64,000 nucleotides of DNA from Pararobbsia alpina (GTDB lineage: Bacteria; Pseudomonadota; Gammaproteobacteria; Burkholderiales; Burkholderiaceae). The translations under genes and the position numbers were made by a program. Under the pieces are notes generated by a model, which was not told the origin of the DNA, ran no database searches, and was given only the letters and a program-made list of their open reading frames with translations. Where the stretch lies: contig NZ_CADIKM010000002.1 in NCBI RefSeq assembly GCF_902859895.1, forward strand, positions 372,001 to 436,000. The letters are read 5' to 3'. Positions 43,731-52,213 of this stretch are shown here, piece by piece; within the stretch, counting starts at the first letter, position 1; each line of letters starts with the position of its first letter.

Positions 43731-45182
43731 TCAGGCGGGCTCTGCTTTGCCGGCTTTCTGTGCGTTGTCGAGATAGGCGATGGCGCCCTGTCCGGCGGCG
43801 ACTCCGCTTGCGAAGCAGGCGGTCAGCAGATAACCGCCTGTCGGGGCTTCCCAGTCGAGCATTTCGCCCGCGCAGAACACGCCGGGTCGTTGCCTGATCA
43901 TCAATCGGGCATCGAGCGCTTCGAATGCAATGCCGCCGGCACTGCTGATAGCCTCGGCGATCGGACGGGCGCGTACGACGTTCAAGGGGAGCGACTTGAT
44001 GGCGCCGGCGAGCTGTTCGAGGTCGGAGAACGCCTCCTTCGACAGGCATTCATGGAGCAGGCCGGCCTTGACGCCGCTGATCCCCAGCCGGCTTCGCAAA
44101 TGGCTCGACATCGATCGTGACCCGCGCGGATGTGTTACTTCGCTTAATACGCGTTCGTGGCTCAGCCCTGGGGTGAGATCGAGCAGAAGGGTGGCGTGGC
44201 CGTCCTGATTGATGCGCTCGCGAATTCGGGACGACAGCGCATAAACGAGGCTGCCTTCGATGCCCGACTCGGTGACGACGAATTCCCCTTGCCGAAATAT
44301 CGCGCCTTCGGCTTCGCTCCGATCTCCGGGTGCCACTGCCATTGCGACGGACTTGAGAAACTCGCCTGCATGGTGACTGCGGAAGTGCTCGCTCCAGTCG
44401 GCGTCGAAGCCGCAATTGGCGGCCTGAAGCGGAACGATCTCGATTCCTTGTGCGGCAAGTAGTGGAACCCAGGCGGCGTCGGAGCCGAGCCTCGGCCAAC
44501 TTCCTCCGCCGAGCGCGAGCACGACGGCATCCGCGGCAAAGTCCTTCTCGCCGTCCGATGTGGCGAAGCGCAGTGTGTGGCTCGACCGCCGGGACGCCTC
44601 GCTTCCCCCACTTTCCAGCTTACTGTTTGTCGTATTGACGACCCGGGTGTGGCCGCACGGGTCGCCGACTGGGGCATCTTCATTGCTCTGCGGCTGCGCA
44701 TTCCAGCCGATCCAGCGATGCCGCATATGAAACCGCACGCCGCTCTCGCGGAGGCGGTGCAACCACGCGCGCAGCATGGGAGCGGCTTTCATGTCGGTCG
44801 GAAAGACACGCCCCGATGTGCCAACGAAGGTGTCGATTCCCAGACCGTGCACCCACGCTCGCAAGGCATCGGGGTTCAGCAGGTCCAGCAACGGCGCGAT
44901 CGCGTCGCGACGGCTGCCGTATCGTGCGAGGAATGCCTCGATCGGCTCGGAGTGGGTGAGGTTCATGCCGCCCTTGCCGGCCATGAGGAATTTGCGGCCG
45001 ACGGAGGGCATCGCGTCAAACACGTCGACGCGCAATCCCGCCGCCGCAAGTGTTTCGGCCGCCATCAGGCCCGCGGGACCGCCGCCGATGACGGCTACAG
45101 TGCGGGTCACATGAGCAGGGAGCACGGCGAGCATCGGGTGTGAATCCTTGATATCGAGCAATAACGGCCGGGTCGTGACCAT
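43731..45182 (-). CDS. BaiN/HI0933-like FAD-dependent oxidoreductase
   Basis: A 483-residue flavoprotein of the TIGR03862-type. The N-terminal dinucleotide fold carries VIGGGPAGLMAAETLAAAGL and the family motif GRKFLMAGKGGMNLTHSEP. A second FAD motif is GVFCAGEMLDWEAPTGGYLLTACFASG near the C-terminus. A hydrophilic insert of about 40 residues (from about 160) is unusual. These flavoproteins are poorly characterised; BaiN relatives reduce steroid-type C=C bonds. It is convergent with the methyltransferase gene, 16 bp apart. ATG 45,182 or ATG 45,134 (MLAVLPAHV) may be the start. Confidence 0.87.
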   Translation of the reverse strand: MVTTRPLLLDIKDSHPMLAVLPAHVTRTVAVIGGGPAGLMAAETLAAAGLRVDVFDAMPSVGRKFLMAGKGGMNLTHSEPIEAFLARYGSRRDAIAPLLDLLNPDALRAWVHGLGIDTFVGTSGRVFPTDMKAAPMLRAWLHRLRESGVRFHMRHRWIGWNAQPQSNEDAPVGDPCGHTRVVNTTNSKLESGGSEASRRSSHTLRFATSDGEKDFAADAVVLALGGGSWPRLGSDAAWVPLLAAQGIEIVPLQAANCGFDADWSEHFRSHHAGEFLKSVAMAVAPGDRSEAEGAIFRQGEFVVTESGIEGSLVYALSSRIRERINQDGHATLLLDLTPGLSHERVLSEVTHPRGSRSMSSHLRSRLGISGVKAGLLHECLSKEAFSDLEQLAGAIKSLPLNVVRARPIAEAISSAGGIAFEALDARLMIRQRPGVFCAGEMLDWEAPTGGYLLTACFASGVAAGQGAIAYLDNAQKAGKAEPA

Positions 45183-45235
45183 AACCCGAACCCCGGCGCG
45201 CTGACCAGATCAGGCCGGACGCTGTCTACACCCGA

Positions 45236-47911
45236 CTAGCGCGTGGCGTCGGCGGGTTGGCTGGTGCGCTTGGCCATCATTTCAGACTGGCTGCTCGACA
45301 TCATCTGTTCCTGGACCTCGGGCTTCACGAGGGGATGCGCAGGGTTCGCCATATTGAGTTCAGCGGTCAGCCGGCTACGCAATGAGGCCTCGCTTGCGAC
45401 GCGGGCCTCGATCATCGCATAGCGTTCGGCGGCGTCGTTCAGATGCTGCTTGAGCTTGCGCGCATAGGTGTCCCACTTCTCATAGTTCCGATGGACTTCT
45501 TCCATCTCGGCGTTGCGGCGGTCGGCATGATTTGCAAGTTCACGCTGAAGTTCGGCGAGCTTGCCGGCCGCTTGGGATGCGGCCTGGCGTTCAGCGGCCA
45601 GCTTCTCTTCGGCGGTGCGTGCGGTCGAGCTCAGCTTGTCGAGTCGCGCCTCGGTTTCGTTCGCCCGGCTTTCGGCGGCGACGGCACGCGCATCGCTTGC
45701 GTCGAGTTCGTCCGCCAGGCGAGCGAGCTCGGTTTCGATCTCGCTCGATCCGCCCTGGAGCTGTGCCCGCTCGGAATCGAATCGTGAAGCGGCCTCACGC
45801 AGCGAATTGTTCTCGGCGGCCAACTGCGCGAACGATTCCGCATGACTATCGCGTTGATCGTTCAACTCGGTATGCGCCTGCGCAAGTTCGATACTGAGTT
45901 CGGTCAGTCGCGATTGCAATTCGCTCTGGCGTGAAGCCTCGGCCAGGGAGTCCACCTGATTGGCGCGTTCGTTTTCGAGTTCGGCGCGGGCCCGTGCAAG
46001 GGCGTCGTTGAGTTCTGTCGTCTGTGCTTCGAGCTGCGCGGCATGGGCGTCGCTCTGCGCGACGCGCTTTGCATGGGCGTCCAGCTCGGCGCGGGTCTGT
46101 GCAAGGGCGTCGTTGAGTTGCGTCGTCTGCGCTTCGAGCTGCGCGGCATGGTCCTCGCTCTGCACAACGCGCTTTGCCTGGGCCTCGAGTTGCGCGTCGA
46201 GTTCGGCGCGGGCCTGTGCAAGGGCGTCGTTGAGTTCTGTCGTCTGCGCTTCGAGCTGCGCGGCATGGTCGTCGCTCTGCGCAACGCGCTTTGCCTGGGC
46301 CTCGAATTGCGCATTGAGTTCGGCGATTTGGCCCGCTTGCTTCGAAGCGTCCGACGCTTGTGCCGACAGGTCGGCGATCACATCGGCGGATTCTGCGAGC
46401 TGGGCCTTGAGATCGTCGATCCGGGCCGCAGACTCGGCAGCCTGGCGGGTCAGCGAATCGACTTCGGCAGCCGATGCGGAAGACTGTCGCGACAACTCGT
46501 CCGACTGCGCCGCCGATGCTGCGACCTGACGTGAGAGCTCGTCCGACTGCGCCGCCGATGCAGCAGCCTGGCCTGAGAGCTCGTCGATCTGCTGCGCCGA
46601 GACGGTTGCCTGTCGGGACAGTTCCTCGACTTGCGCGGACGACGCAGCGGCTTCCCGGGAGAGTGCCTCGATCTGAGCCGCCGATGCAGCGGCCTGATGG
46701 GTCAACTGATCGATCTGTTCCACAGAAGCGGCGTAGTCGCGGTTCATTTCGGCCGCGCTGTCCGCGGAAGCCGCAGCGGCCGCATTGAGTTCGGCGATAC
46801 GATGCTCGGCGTCGTGGACGTGGGCACCCATCGCATCGATGGTTTGCGTGGCCTGGGCGATCTCACCTGACAGTTCGGCAATCCGCGCATCGGATGCTGC
46901 CGCGAGTGCCCGCAGAGTCGACGCGTCGCGGTTCGCATCGGCGGCATCGCTTGCAAAGGCTGCGGCCGCCGCGTTGAGTTCGGCGATCTGGCTTTCGGCG
47001 TCGTGGCGTTGCGCGGTCAGTGTCTCGATGGCCTGCGTGGCTTCCGCGGCCTCGCTCGACAGTTCGGCGATGCGCGCTTCGGCAGTGGCTGCCTGTTCGC
47101 GTGCGCTCTGCGCATCTTGGTTCGCTTCGGTGGCCTGGTTGGCAAGCTCGGTCGCAAGTGCGCCGACCTCGGCAACCTGCGCATCGAGGCGCATGACTTC
47201 ATCGGTCTTCGCCTGCAATTGCTCCGTCAGCGTCTGGATCTGCGCGGTCTTTTCCTGGTTCGCGGCGGCGGCGGTCCACAGTTCCTGGATTTCCTGGGCA
47301 TACGCCGCATTTTCCTGAGCACGGGCTTCGTGGGCGGCGGCGAGTTCGTTGCGGCTGCGTTCGAGATCGGTGGCCATCTGCAGCATGTCCTGCTCGAGGG
47401 CACCCGTGCGCGCTTCGGCCTGTTCTCCCCGGCTGTTTGCCTGAATCAGGTCTGACGATACGCGATTGAGTTCGTCGCTCCGCTCCTGATAGGCCTGCGC
47501 GAGCTCACCCTGGCGACGGCGCCCGCTTTCGAGTTCCTCGACCGTGTGCTGGAGTTCGTACAGGGCTTCGTCGCGCTCGGCGTTCGCATCGTCGATGCGT
47601 TTCGAGGTCGCGCGCAGGCGGCGCGTCGCATCCTTCTGGGCTTCATCATTGGCCGTCGTCCAGAGCTGGTCGAGGGCCGAGAGCATAAGGTTCGAGATCT
47701 CGGTCGGCAGTGCCGGGCGTTCCTGGGCATGGCCGAGCGTCAACTGCTGCGATTCGCGCCAGCGGCGCAGCGAAGCGGCAACGGTGACGATCGAGCCACC
47801 GTGGACCTCGGACCATATTTCGAGCGGAGAGACTTTGCGCCCCTCGACGGTCAGGCGTTCCGCGATTTCGCCGATCAGGTCGTCGTTTACTTCAGGATTG
47901 TTGCCAGCCAT
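45236..47911 (-). CDS. KfrA-like DNA-binding protein with a giant coiled coil
   Basis: An 891-residue protein. Residues 1-115 match the KfrA N-terminal DNA-binding region (IAERLTVEGRKVSPLEIWSEVHGGS, quoted in parts: EGRKVSPLEIW and GGSIVTVAASLRRW). The remaining 770 residues are an almost uninterrupted heptad coiled coil rich in Ala, Glu, Gln and Ser. Two internal repeat families expand it: about seven 14-residue units (AASAAQSDELSRQ type) and three 35-39-residue units (HAAQLEAQTTELND type). Plasmid KfrA proteins are 300-400 residues, bind their own promoter and help segregation, so this chromosomal form is more than twice as long. GAGG precedes the ATG. No partition genes are adjacent. Confidence 0.88.
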   Translation of the reverse strand: MAGNNPEVNDDLIGEIAERLTVEGRKVSPLEIWSEVHGGSIVTVAASLRRWRESQQLTLGHAQERPALPTEISNLMLSALDQLWTTANDEAQKDATRRLRATSKRIDDANAERDEALYELQHTVEELESGRRRQGELAQAYQERSDELNRVSSDLIQANSRGEQAEARTGALEQDMLQMATDLERSRNELAAAHEARAQENAAYAQEIQELWTAAAANQEKTAQIQTLTEQLQAKTDEVMRLDAQVAEVGALATELANQATEANQDAQSAREQAATAEARIAELSSEAAEATQAIETLTAQRHDAESQIAELNAAAAAFASDAADANRDASTLRALAAASDARIAELSGEIAQATQTIDAMGAHVHDAEHRIAELNAAAAASADSAAEMNRDYAASVEQIDQLTHQAAASAAQIEALSREAAASSAQVEELSRQATVSAQQIDELSGQAAASAAQSDELSRQVAASAAQSDELSRQSSASAAEVDSLTRQAAESAARIDDLKAQLAESADVIADLSAQASDASKQAGQIAELNAQFEAQAKRVAQSDDHAAQLEAQTTELNDALAQARAELDAQLEAQAKRVVQSEDHAAQLEAQTTQLNDALAQTRAELDAHAKRVAQSDAHAAQLEAQTTELNDALARARAELENERANQVDSLAEASRQSELQSRLTELSIELAQAHTELNDQRDSHAESFAQLAAENNSLREAASRFDSERAQLQGGSSEIETELARLADELDASDARAVAAESRANETEARLDKLSSTARTAEEKLAAERQAASQAAGKLAELQRELANHADRRNAEMEEVHRNYEKWDTYARKLKQHLNDAAERYAMIEARVASEASLRSRLTAELNMANPAHPLVKPEVQEQMMSSSQSEMMAKRTSQPADATR
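45980..46320 (-). repeat. Three in-frame 105-117-bp repeats in the KfrA-like gene
   Basis: GCAAGGGCGTCGTTGAGTT occurs at 45,996, 46,101 and 46,218, and the sequence between copies is highly similar. Units encode 35 and 39 residues, and multiples of 3 keep the frame. High identity at the DNA level suggests recent duplication. Confidence 0.85.
46408..46705 (-). repeat. About seven 42-bp (14-residue) repeats in the KfrA-like gene
   Basis: Each unit encodes two heptads of the form AASAAQxxELSRQ. Units are diverged except for two neighbouring ones (AASAAQSDELSRQ twice), showing gradual expansion of the coiled coil. Confidence 0.75.
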
Positions 47912-48060
47912 GGCGCCTCGGCAGTCGAAAATGAGATCAGTAACGCGCAGAGAAAACGTGCAGACCTGCGGCAGCGCGGCTCACATCATCTACGCAAAAA
48001 CAGCCTGGCCAGACGATATGGGACCGTCCGCCGTGTAGATTGCATCGGCGCGTTCACAGC

Positions 48061-48078
48061 GCGCCAGTATACAGGCGC
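48061..48078 (-). promoter_or_regulatory. Palindrome over the likely -10 of the KfrA-like gene
   Basis: GCGCC-a-GTATAC-a-GGCGC is a perfect dyad apart from the a/a pair. It includes TATACT when read on the minus strand, 150 bp before the KfrA-like start codon. KfrA proteins are autorepressors that bind such operators. A -35 is not obvious. A second dyad (GGCGCG/CGCGCC) overlaps its left edge. Confidence 0.5.
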
Positions 48079-48153
48079 TACATTATCGGAATGTCCTCAT
48101 CCCGATTTGCTAAACAGAGCGCCGAAGTCCCCGCATTTCCGATGGCGGCAAGT

Positions 48154-48312
48154 TGAAAGATCGCACTGTTCCGGCTATTGAATCGCCCGCCCGCCTGGCT
48201 CGACGAACACGATGTGCAGGACCTGCGGGAATCCACTGAAGAATTCTCGGTCGTTCTCAACGACCTGACTGCACTCGTCGAACGGATCAAGCTGCTGCAG
48301 GAAGAAATGCTG
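48154..48312 (+). pseudogene. ZntB/CorA-family transporter fragment
   Basis: The plus strand encodes about 50 residues resembling the middle of ZntB-type zinc transporters: IALFRLLNRPPAWLDEHD, DLRESTEEFSVVLNDL and ERIKLLQEEM. In intact ZntB this comes just before the two C-terminal membrane helices. Here a stop precedes it and the similarity ends after LLQEE, where the glycosyltransferase gene begins on the other strand. Both ends of the original gene are missing. Identification is from recall of the family. Confidence 0.6.
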
Positions 48313-49443
48313 TCAGCGCCGGTATTGAGCAGGGGTATCGATGGGCGTGGGCAAGGGCATTGCATTGAGCTTGCCATGGCTCCACGCACGTTCGACGAGT
48401 GCCACGTGCTGTGGGAGGTCGCTCGAATGCATGCCGCGCAGTTCCTCGATCGCGAGGTCGACGGGTGTGCAGCGCGGATAGTCGCGCACCCGCAGCCTGG
48501 GGTCGATCGTCGTAAAGATCGCGGTGGTGGGCACGTCGAAGCCTGCCGCCACGTGGACCGCGGCCGAATCGGCCGTGACCATTGCCTGCGCATGCTTGAC
48601 CCACATCAGGAAACTCGACGTATCGGGTGTCATGGCGCGCAGATCGACAAAATGGGGATGCTCCATCTCGACGAAGCCGAGCACGGGCAGGCCATAGGCG
48701 TCCCAAAGCCGGTCGATCCACCGATGCCAGACAGCACGCGGGATGCGCCGGACCGGTGTGCTCGCCGCGGGGCTGAACAGGACATAGGGCTGGCCTCGCC
48801 ATGCCTCGGGCAAGGGCGGCAGGACGAGCTCGGCGAGCCAGCGGTTCGATTTGGCCGAGGCCGGAACCTGCGCCGGATCGATGCCCATCGCCTCGCAGAA
48901 GAAGTCGACCATCGGCTGCGTGGAGAATCGCGGCCAGTAGGCGATGTTGCCGATATCGACGATCGGCTCGCCGGCCGGGATGGCGTCGATGGGCCAGGGC
49001 AGGTGACGGACTTCACCCACGATACCGGCTGCCAGGCGATACAGATGCTCGACGTAGTCTGGCGAGTTCGCGGCGCGGTAGAGCCTGAGTTCGAGCTGCG
49101 GGTGGGCGTCGCGCAGCCAGCGCAAAACAGACAGGCCGATGATCGAATCGCCGAGGACCACGCCCATGGCATTGACGATGTGAATCGTACGGGCCTGGCC
49201 GACTGGCAGCGTGAAGCGTTCGCGGGCTGCGTTGTAAACGTTGGCGCGTTCGGTCAGGGGGCGTGCAGGACCCGGTAAAGCGGCTGCACTGCCCGCACCT
49301 GCCGTGGTCGGCTCGCTCCTTGCCTGAGCGGACGACGCGTGTCTGGCCGCGTTGCGCTCGAGATCGTAGGGCACTTCGATCAGGCCTTTAGCCGACACCC
49401 ACGATCCCGGGTGTGTATACAAGGCTTCGATATTCGCTGACAC
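48313..49443 (-). CDS. Glycosyltransferase family 9-like (heptosyltransferase-type) protein
   Basis: A 376-residue protein with the GT9-like pattern: IHIVNAMGVVLGDSIIGLSVLRWLRDAHP at the start of the N-terminal Rossmann domain (quoted in parts: NAMGVVLGDSIIGLSVL) and YVLFSPAASTPVRRIPRAVWHRWID in the donor-binding half (in parts: LFSPAASTPVRR). The late segment MVTADSAAVHVAAGFDVPT is the typical GT9 donor loop. It should transfer a sugar to LPS or another glycan. GTG at 49,443 is chosen because CAGGAG lies 7 nt upstream; an upstream ATG (49,491) has none. The end touches the zntB fragment. Confidence 0.8.
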   Translation of the reverse strand: MSANIEALYTHPGSWVSAKGLIEVPYDLERNAARHASSAQARSEPTTAGAGSAAALPGPARPLTERANVYNAARERFTLPVGQARTIHIVNAMGVVLGDSIIGLSVLRWLRDAHPQLELRLYRAANSPDYVEHLYRLAAGIVGEVRHLPWPIDAIPAGEPIVDIGNIAYWPRFSTQPMVDFFCEAMGIDPAQVPASAKSNRWLAELVLPPLPEAWRGQPYVLFSPAASTPVRRIPRAVWHRWIDRLWDAYGLPVLGFVEMEHPHFVDLRAMTPDTSSFLMWVKHAQAMVTADSAAVHVAAGFDVPTTAIFTTIDPRLRVRDYPRCTPVDLAIEELRGMHSSDLPQHVALVERAWSHGKLNAMPLPTPIDTPAQYRR

Positions 49444-49564
49444 GCACGCACTCCTGGTTCCTGTCCGAGGTCCGAATGCCGATTCGACCAATGATCGATC
49501 CAGGCTTCGACCTTACCCACCAGCCGCATCCCTGTTCGGCCAGCAGGACCGGCGCGCAAGGCGC

Positions 49565-50149
49565 TCACCACACGCCGGACTCGCTCATGCCGACATCGAG
49601 TGGAATATCGTGGGCCTCCCGTGGCAGCTCGTCGAGCCGGCCCGCATCGAATGCGATGCCGACCGCGAACGGCCGCGGTCCCTCGATGGCGGCGAGCGTC
49701 CGGTCATAGAAGCCTCCTCCGTAACCGAGCCGAAAGCGTGCGCGATCGATGCCGACACAGGGAATCAGCAGCAGGTCCGGCCGAACCGGATGCTCGGACT
49801 GCGGGACAGGAATCCTGAACCTGCCGTCCTTGACCGGCTCGCCGGGCCGCCAACGATGGAAGATCATCGGCGCATCGCGTGCGACGACGACCGGCAACGC
49901 GGCATTCCCGTCCGACTGCATCGAAAGCCAGCGTTCGAGCGCCGGCCGCACATCGAATTCGCCCGCGATCGGCCAGTAGGCGGCAACGCATCGGGGGGCG
50001 CGTTCAAGCAGTAATGCGACGATATGTCCAGTCAGACGTTCGTCTCGAAAATCATCGCCGGGCAAGTGTTGCCGTGCCGCCAGCAAAGCCTCGCGCAGCG
50101 CGGCTTTTGAGCGTGCGGGACGAGGATCGCATGCTATGCTGTGCGCCAC
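49565..50149 (-). CDS. 5-formyltetrahydrofolate cyclo-ligase
   Basis: A 194-residue enzyme converting 5-formyl-THF to 5,10-methenyl-THF with ATP. The N-terminal KAALREALLAAR segment, the central VAAYWPIAGEFDVRP and the C-terminal ATP/folate loop RFRLGYGGGFYDRTL are diagnostic for the YgfA/MTHFS family. It starts at GTG 50,149 with GAGGG 7 nt upstream. Only 19 bp separate it from the divergent slt start. Confidence 0.93.
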   Translation of the reverse strand: MAHSIACDPRPARSKAALREALLAARQHLPGDDFRDERLTGHIVALLLERAPRCVAAYWPIAGEFDVRPALERWLSMQSDGNAALPVVVARDAPMIFHRWRPGEPVKDGRFRIPVPQSEHPVRPDLLLIPCVGIDRARFRLGYGGGFYDRTLAAIEGPRPFAVGIAFDAGRLDELPREAHDIPLDVGMSESGVW

Positions 50150-50168
50150 CGAAATGCCCTCGTATCAA

Positions 50169-52136
50169 ATGATGTCGAAGAGTCTCGACCGAGTATATCG
50201 CGCCGCCGTCGCCCTGTTCGCGGGTGCCCTGCTGGTCGCATGCAGCAGCGCCGCTCCCCTTCGTCAAAGCACGGGGGACCTGTCGCCTGACGATCAGGCG
50301 TTTATCGCGCTACGCGATGCCGCGCGACAGAACGATGAGGGCCAGGCCGCGAGTCTTGCCGCGCGTCTGTCCGACTACCCGGTGCCCTCGTACGTCGAAT
50401 ACTACGCACTCAAGCCGCTCCTGTTCGACAACTCGGGACACGCGAACATCAGCGCGCCTGACGACTCGGTGCTTGCCTTTCTCGCCAAGTACGACGGCCT
50501 CGCGATCGCGGACCGGCTGCGCAACGACTATCTGCTGGTACTCGGCGCGCGCCACGACTGGCGCAACTTCGATACGCAATACAAGCGTTTCGTGGTCGAC
50601 GACGATCCCGAGGTCAAGTGCTATGCGCTCGAGTCTCGTGTCGCCCATGGCGAGAACGTCAGCGACGCCGCACATGCCCTGCTGATCGATCCCAAGAATT
50701 ATGGAGACGGCTGCGTCGACCTGATCACTTCGCTCGCCCTCAAGGGCCAGTTCACGACCGAGGATGTCTGGCAGCAGATCCGCATGGCGTATGAAGGCAA
50801 CAACGTCCAGACCGGCAACCGGATCGCCGATGCGCTTGGCCCCCAACGGCCCGACGACAGCCAGCTCGATATGGCGGCCAACAAGCCGCCCCTGTTGCTC
50901 GCGAGTGGCGTCAACCTGAACACGCCATCCCACGAGCTCGCCCTGCTCGCCATCACGCGAATGGCACGCAACGATCCGGCCATCGCCGCGGCAACGTATT
51001 CGTCGATCGTCTCGGCGTTCGCGCCGCAGGAGCGCGCGATCGGCTGGGGCGCGATCGCCTATCAGGCTGCTGCCCAGCAGGTGCCGGGTGCCGTCGACTG
51101 GTACCGGCTCTCGGTCGGCGCGCCCCTGTCGTATCCGGCCTACGAATGGCGGGTACGCTCGGCGCTGCTGCAGGGCGACTGGACCATGGTGCGTTGGGCC
51201 GTCGAGGCGATGCCGGCCCCTCTGCGCGCCAGGCCGGCGTGGGTTTACTGGCACGCACGCGCGCTGAAGGCGCTCGGCGACCCGGTCGGCGCCGCGGCCG
51301 AGTTTGCGCTGATTTCATCGCGCTTCGATTTCTATGGCCAGCTCGCGACCGAGGAACTCGGCAAGCAGATCACTCTGCCGCCGCGCACGGCCGCCACCGC
51401 CGACGACATCCGGGCGGTTCGCGATCTGCCGGGTCTCGCGCTTGCGCGCCGCTTCTACGCGATGAACCTTCGTCTTGAAGGCAACCGTGAATGGAACTGG
51501 ACGCTGCGCGGGATGAGCGATCGGCGACTGCTCGCGACCGCCGAGTATGCGAAGTCGATCCAGCTCTACGACAGGGAGGTCAACACGGCCGACCGCACGG
51601 TGCAGGAGCATGATTTCACGCTGCGCTATGCGATGCCGTTCAAGGACATCGTGCAGCGCGACGCGCGCCAGAACGAGCTCGATGTCGAATGGGCCTACGG
51701 GCTGATTCGCCAGGAGTCGCGTTTTGTGATCGCGGCCCGCTCGGGCGTGGGTGCGCAGGGGCTCATGCAACTGATGCCGGGCACGGCAAGCCTGGTCGCC
51801 CGCAAGATTGGGCTGGGCTCCCTCTCGTCCGAGCAGATGTCGGATATCGACACGAACATCCTGCTCGGAACCACGTATTTGTCGATGGTCTACAATCAAT
51901 TCGACGGTTCCGCCGTGCTCGCTTCGGCTGGCTACAACGCCGGTCCGGGCCGTCCGCGGCAGTGGAAGGCGGCCCTCGCCAAGCCGGTCGAGGGCGCCGT
52001 GTTCGCGGAGACGATCCCGTTCAACGAGACCCGCGACTACGTGAAGAACGTTTTGTCGAACACCGTCTACTACGCGGCGCTCCTCGAGGACAAGCCGCAA
52101 TCGCTGAAGCAGCGACTCGGCTATATCGAGCCTTAG
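50169..52136 (+). CDS. slt: Soluble-type lytic murein transglycosylase (lipoprotein)
   Basis: A 655-residue protein with a lipobox LLVAC (about residues 23-27), so it is probably outer-membrane anchored. A long alpha-helical superhelix (about 40-480) leads to the SLT catalytic domain. That domain shows GLIRQESRFVIAARSGVGAQGLMQLMPGTA (catalytic Glu of the QES motif; quoted in parts: IRQESRF and GAQGLMQLMP) and the AGYNAGPGR motif. It cleaves the MurNAc-GlcNAc bond of peptidoglycan with 1,6-anhydro product. ATG 50,169 is chosen to give a proper signal sequence. Confidence 0.94.
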   Translation: MMSKSLDRVYRAAVALFAGALLVACSSAAPLRQSTGDLSPDDQAFIALRDAARQNDEGQAASLAARLSDYPVPSYVEYYALKPLLFDNSGHANISAPDDSVLAFLAKYDGLAIADRLRNDYLLVLGARHDWRNFDTQYKRFVVDDDPEVKCYALESRVAHGENVSDAAHALLIDPKNYGDGCVDLITSLALKGQFTTEDVWQQIRMAYEGNNVQTGNRIADALGPQRPDDSQLDMAANKPPLLLASGVNLNTPSHELALLAITRMARNDPAIAAATYSSIVSAFAPQERAIGWGAIAYQAAAQQVPGAVDWYRLSVGAPLSYPAYEWRVRSALLQGDWTMVRWAVEAMPAPLRARPAWVYWHARALKALGDPVGAAAEFALISSRFDFYGQLATEELGKQITLPPRTAATADDIRAVRDLPGLALARRFYAMNLRLEGNREWNWTLRGMSDRRLLATAEYAKSIQLYDREVNTADRTVQEHDFTLRYAMPFKDIVQRDARQNELDVEWAYGLIRQESRFVIAARSGVGAQGLMQLMPGTASLVARKIGLGSLSSEQMSDIDTNILLGTTYLSMVYNQFDGSAVLASAGYNAGPGRPRQWKAALAKPVEGAVFAETIPFNETRDYVKNVLSNTVYYAALLEDKPQSLKQRLGYIEP

Positions 52137-52213
52137 GGAATTCATCAGAAGATCCGGCTCGGCGAAGGGGTGGCACCGGCGTTACCTGAGACGCCCTCAC
52201 CGGGAGTGCGGAG

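Noticed and set aside
45443-47455. Long plus-strand readings across the KfrA-like gene
   Set aside because: They are antisense artefacts of the GC-rich repetitive coiled-coil gene and consist of Arg/Ala/Ser runs.
48178-49278. 366-codon plus-strand gene
   Set aside because: Only its first 45 codons resemble a protein (ZntB fragment); the rest is antisense to the glycosyltransferase gene.
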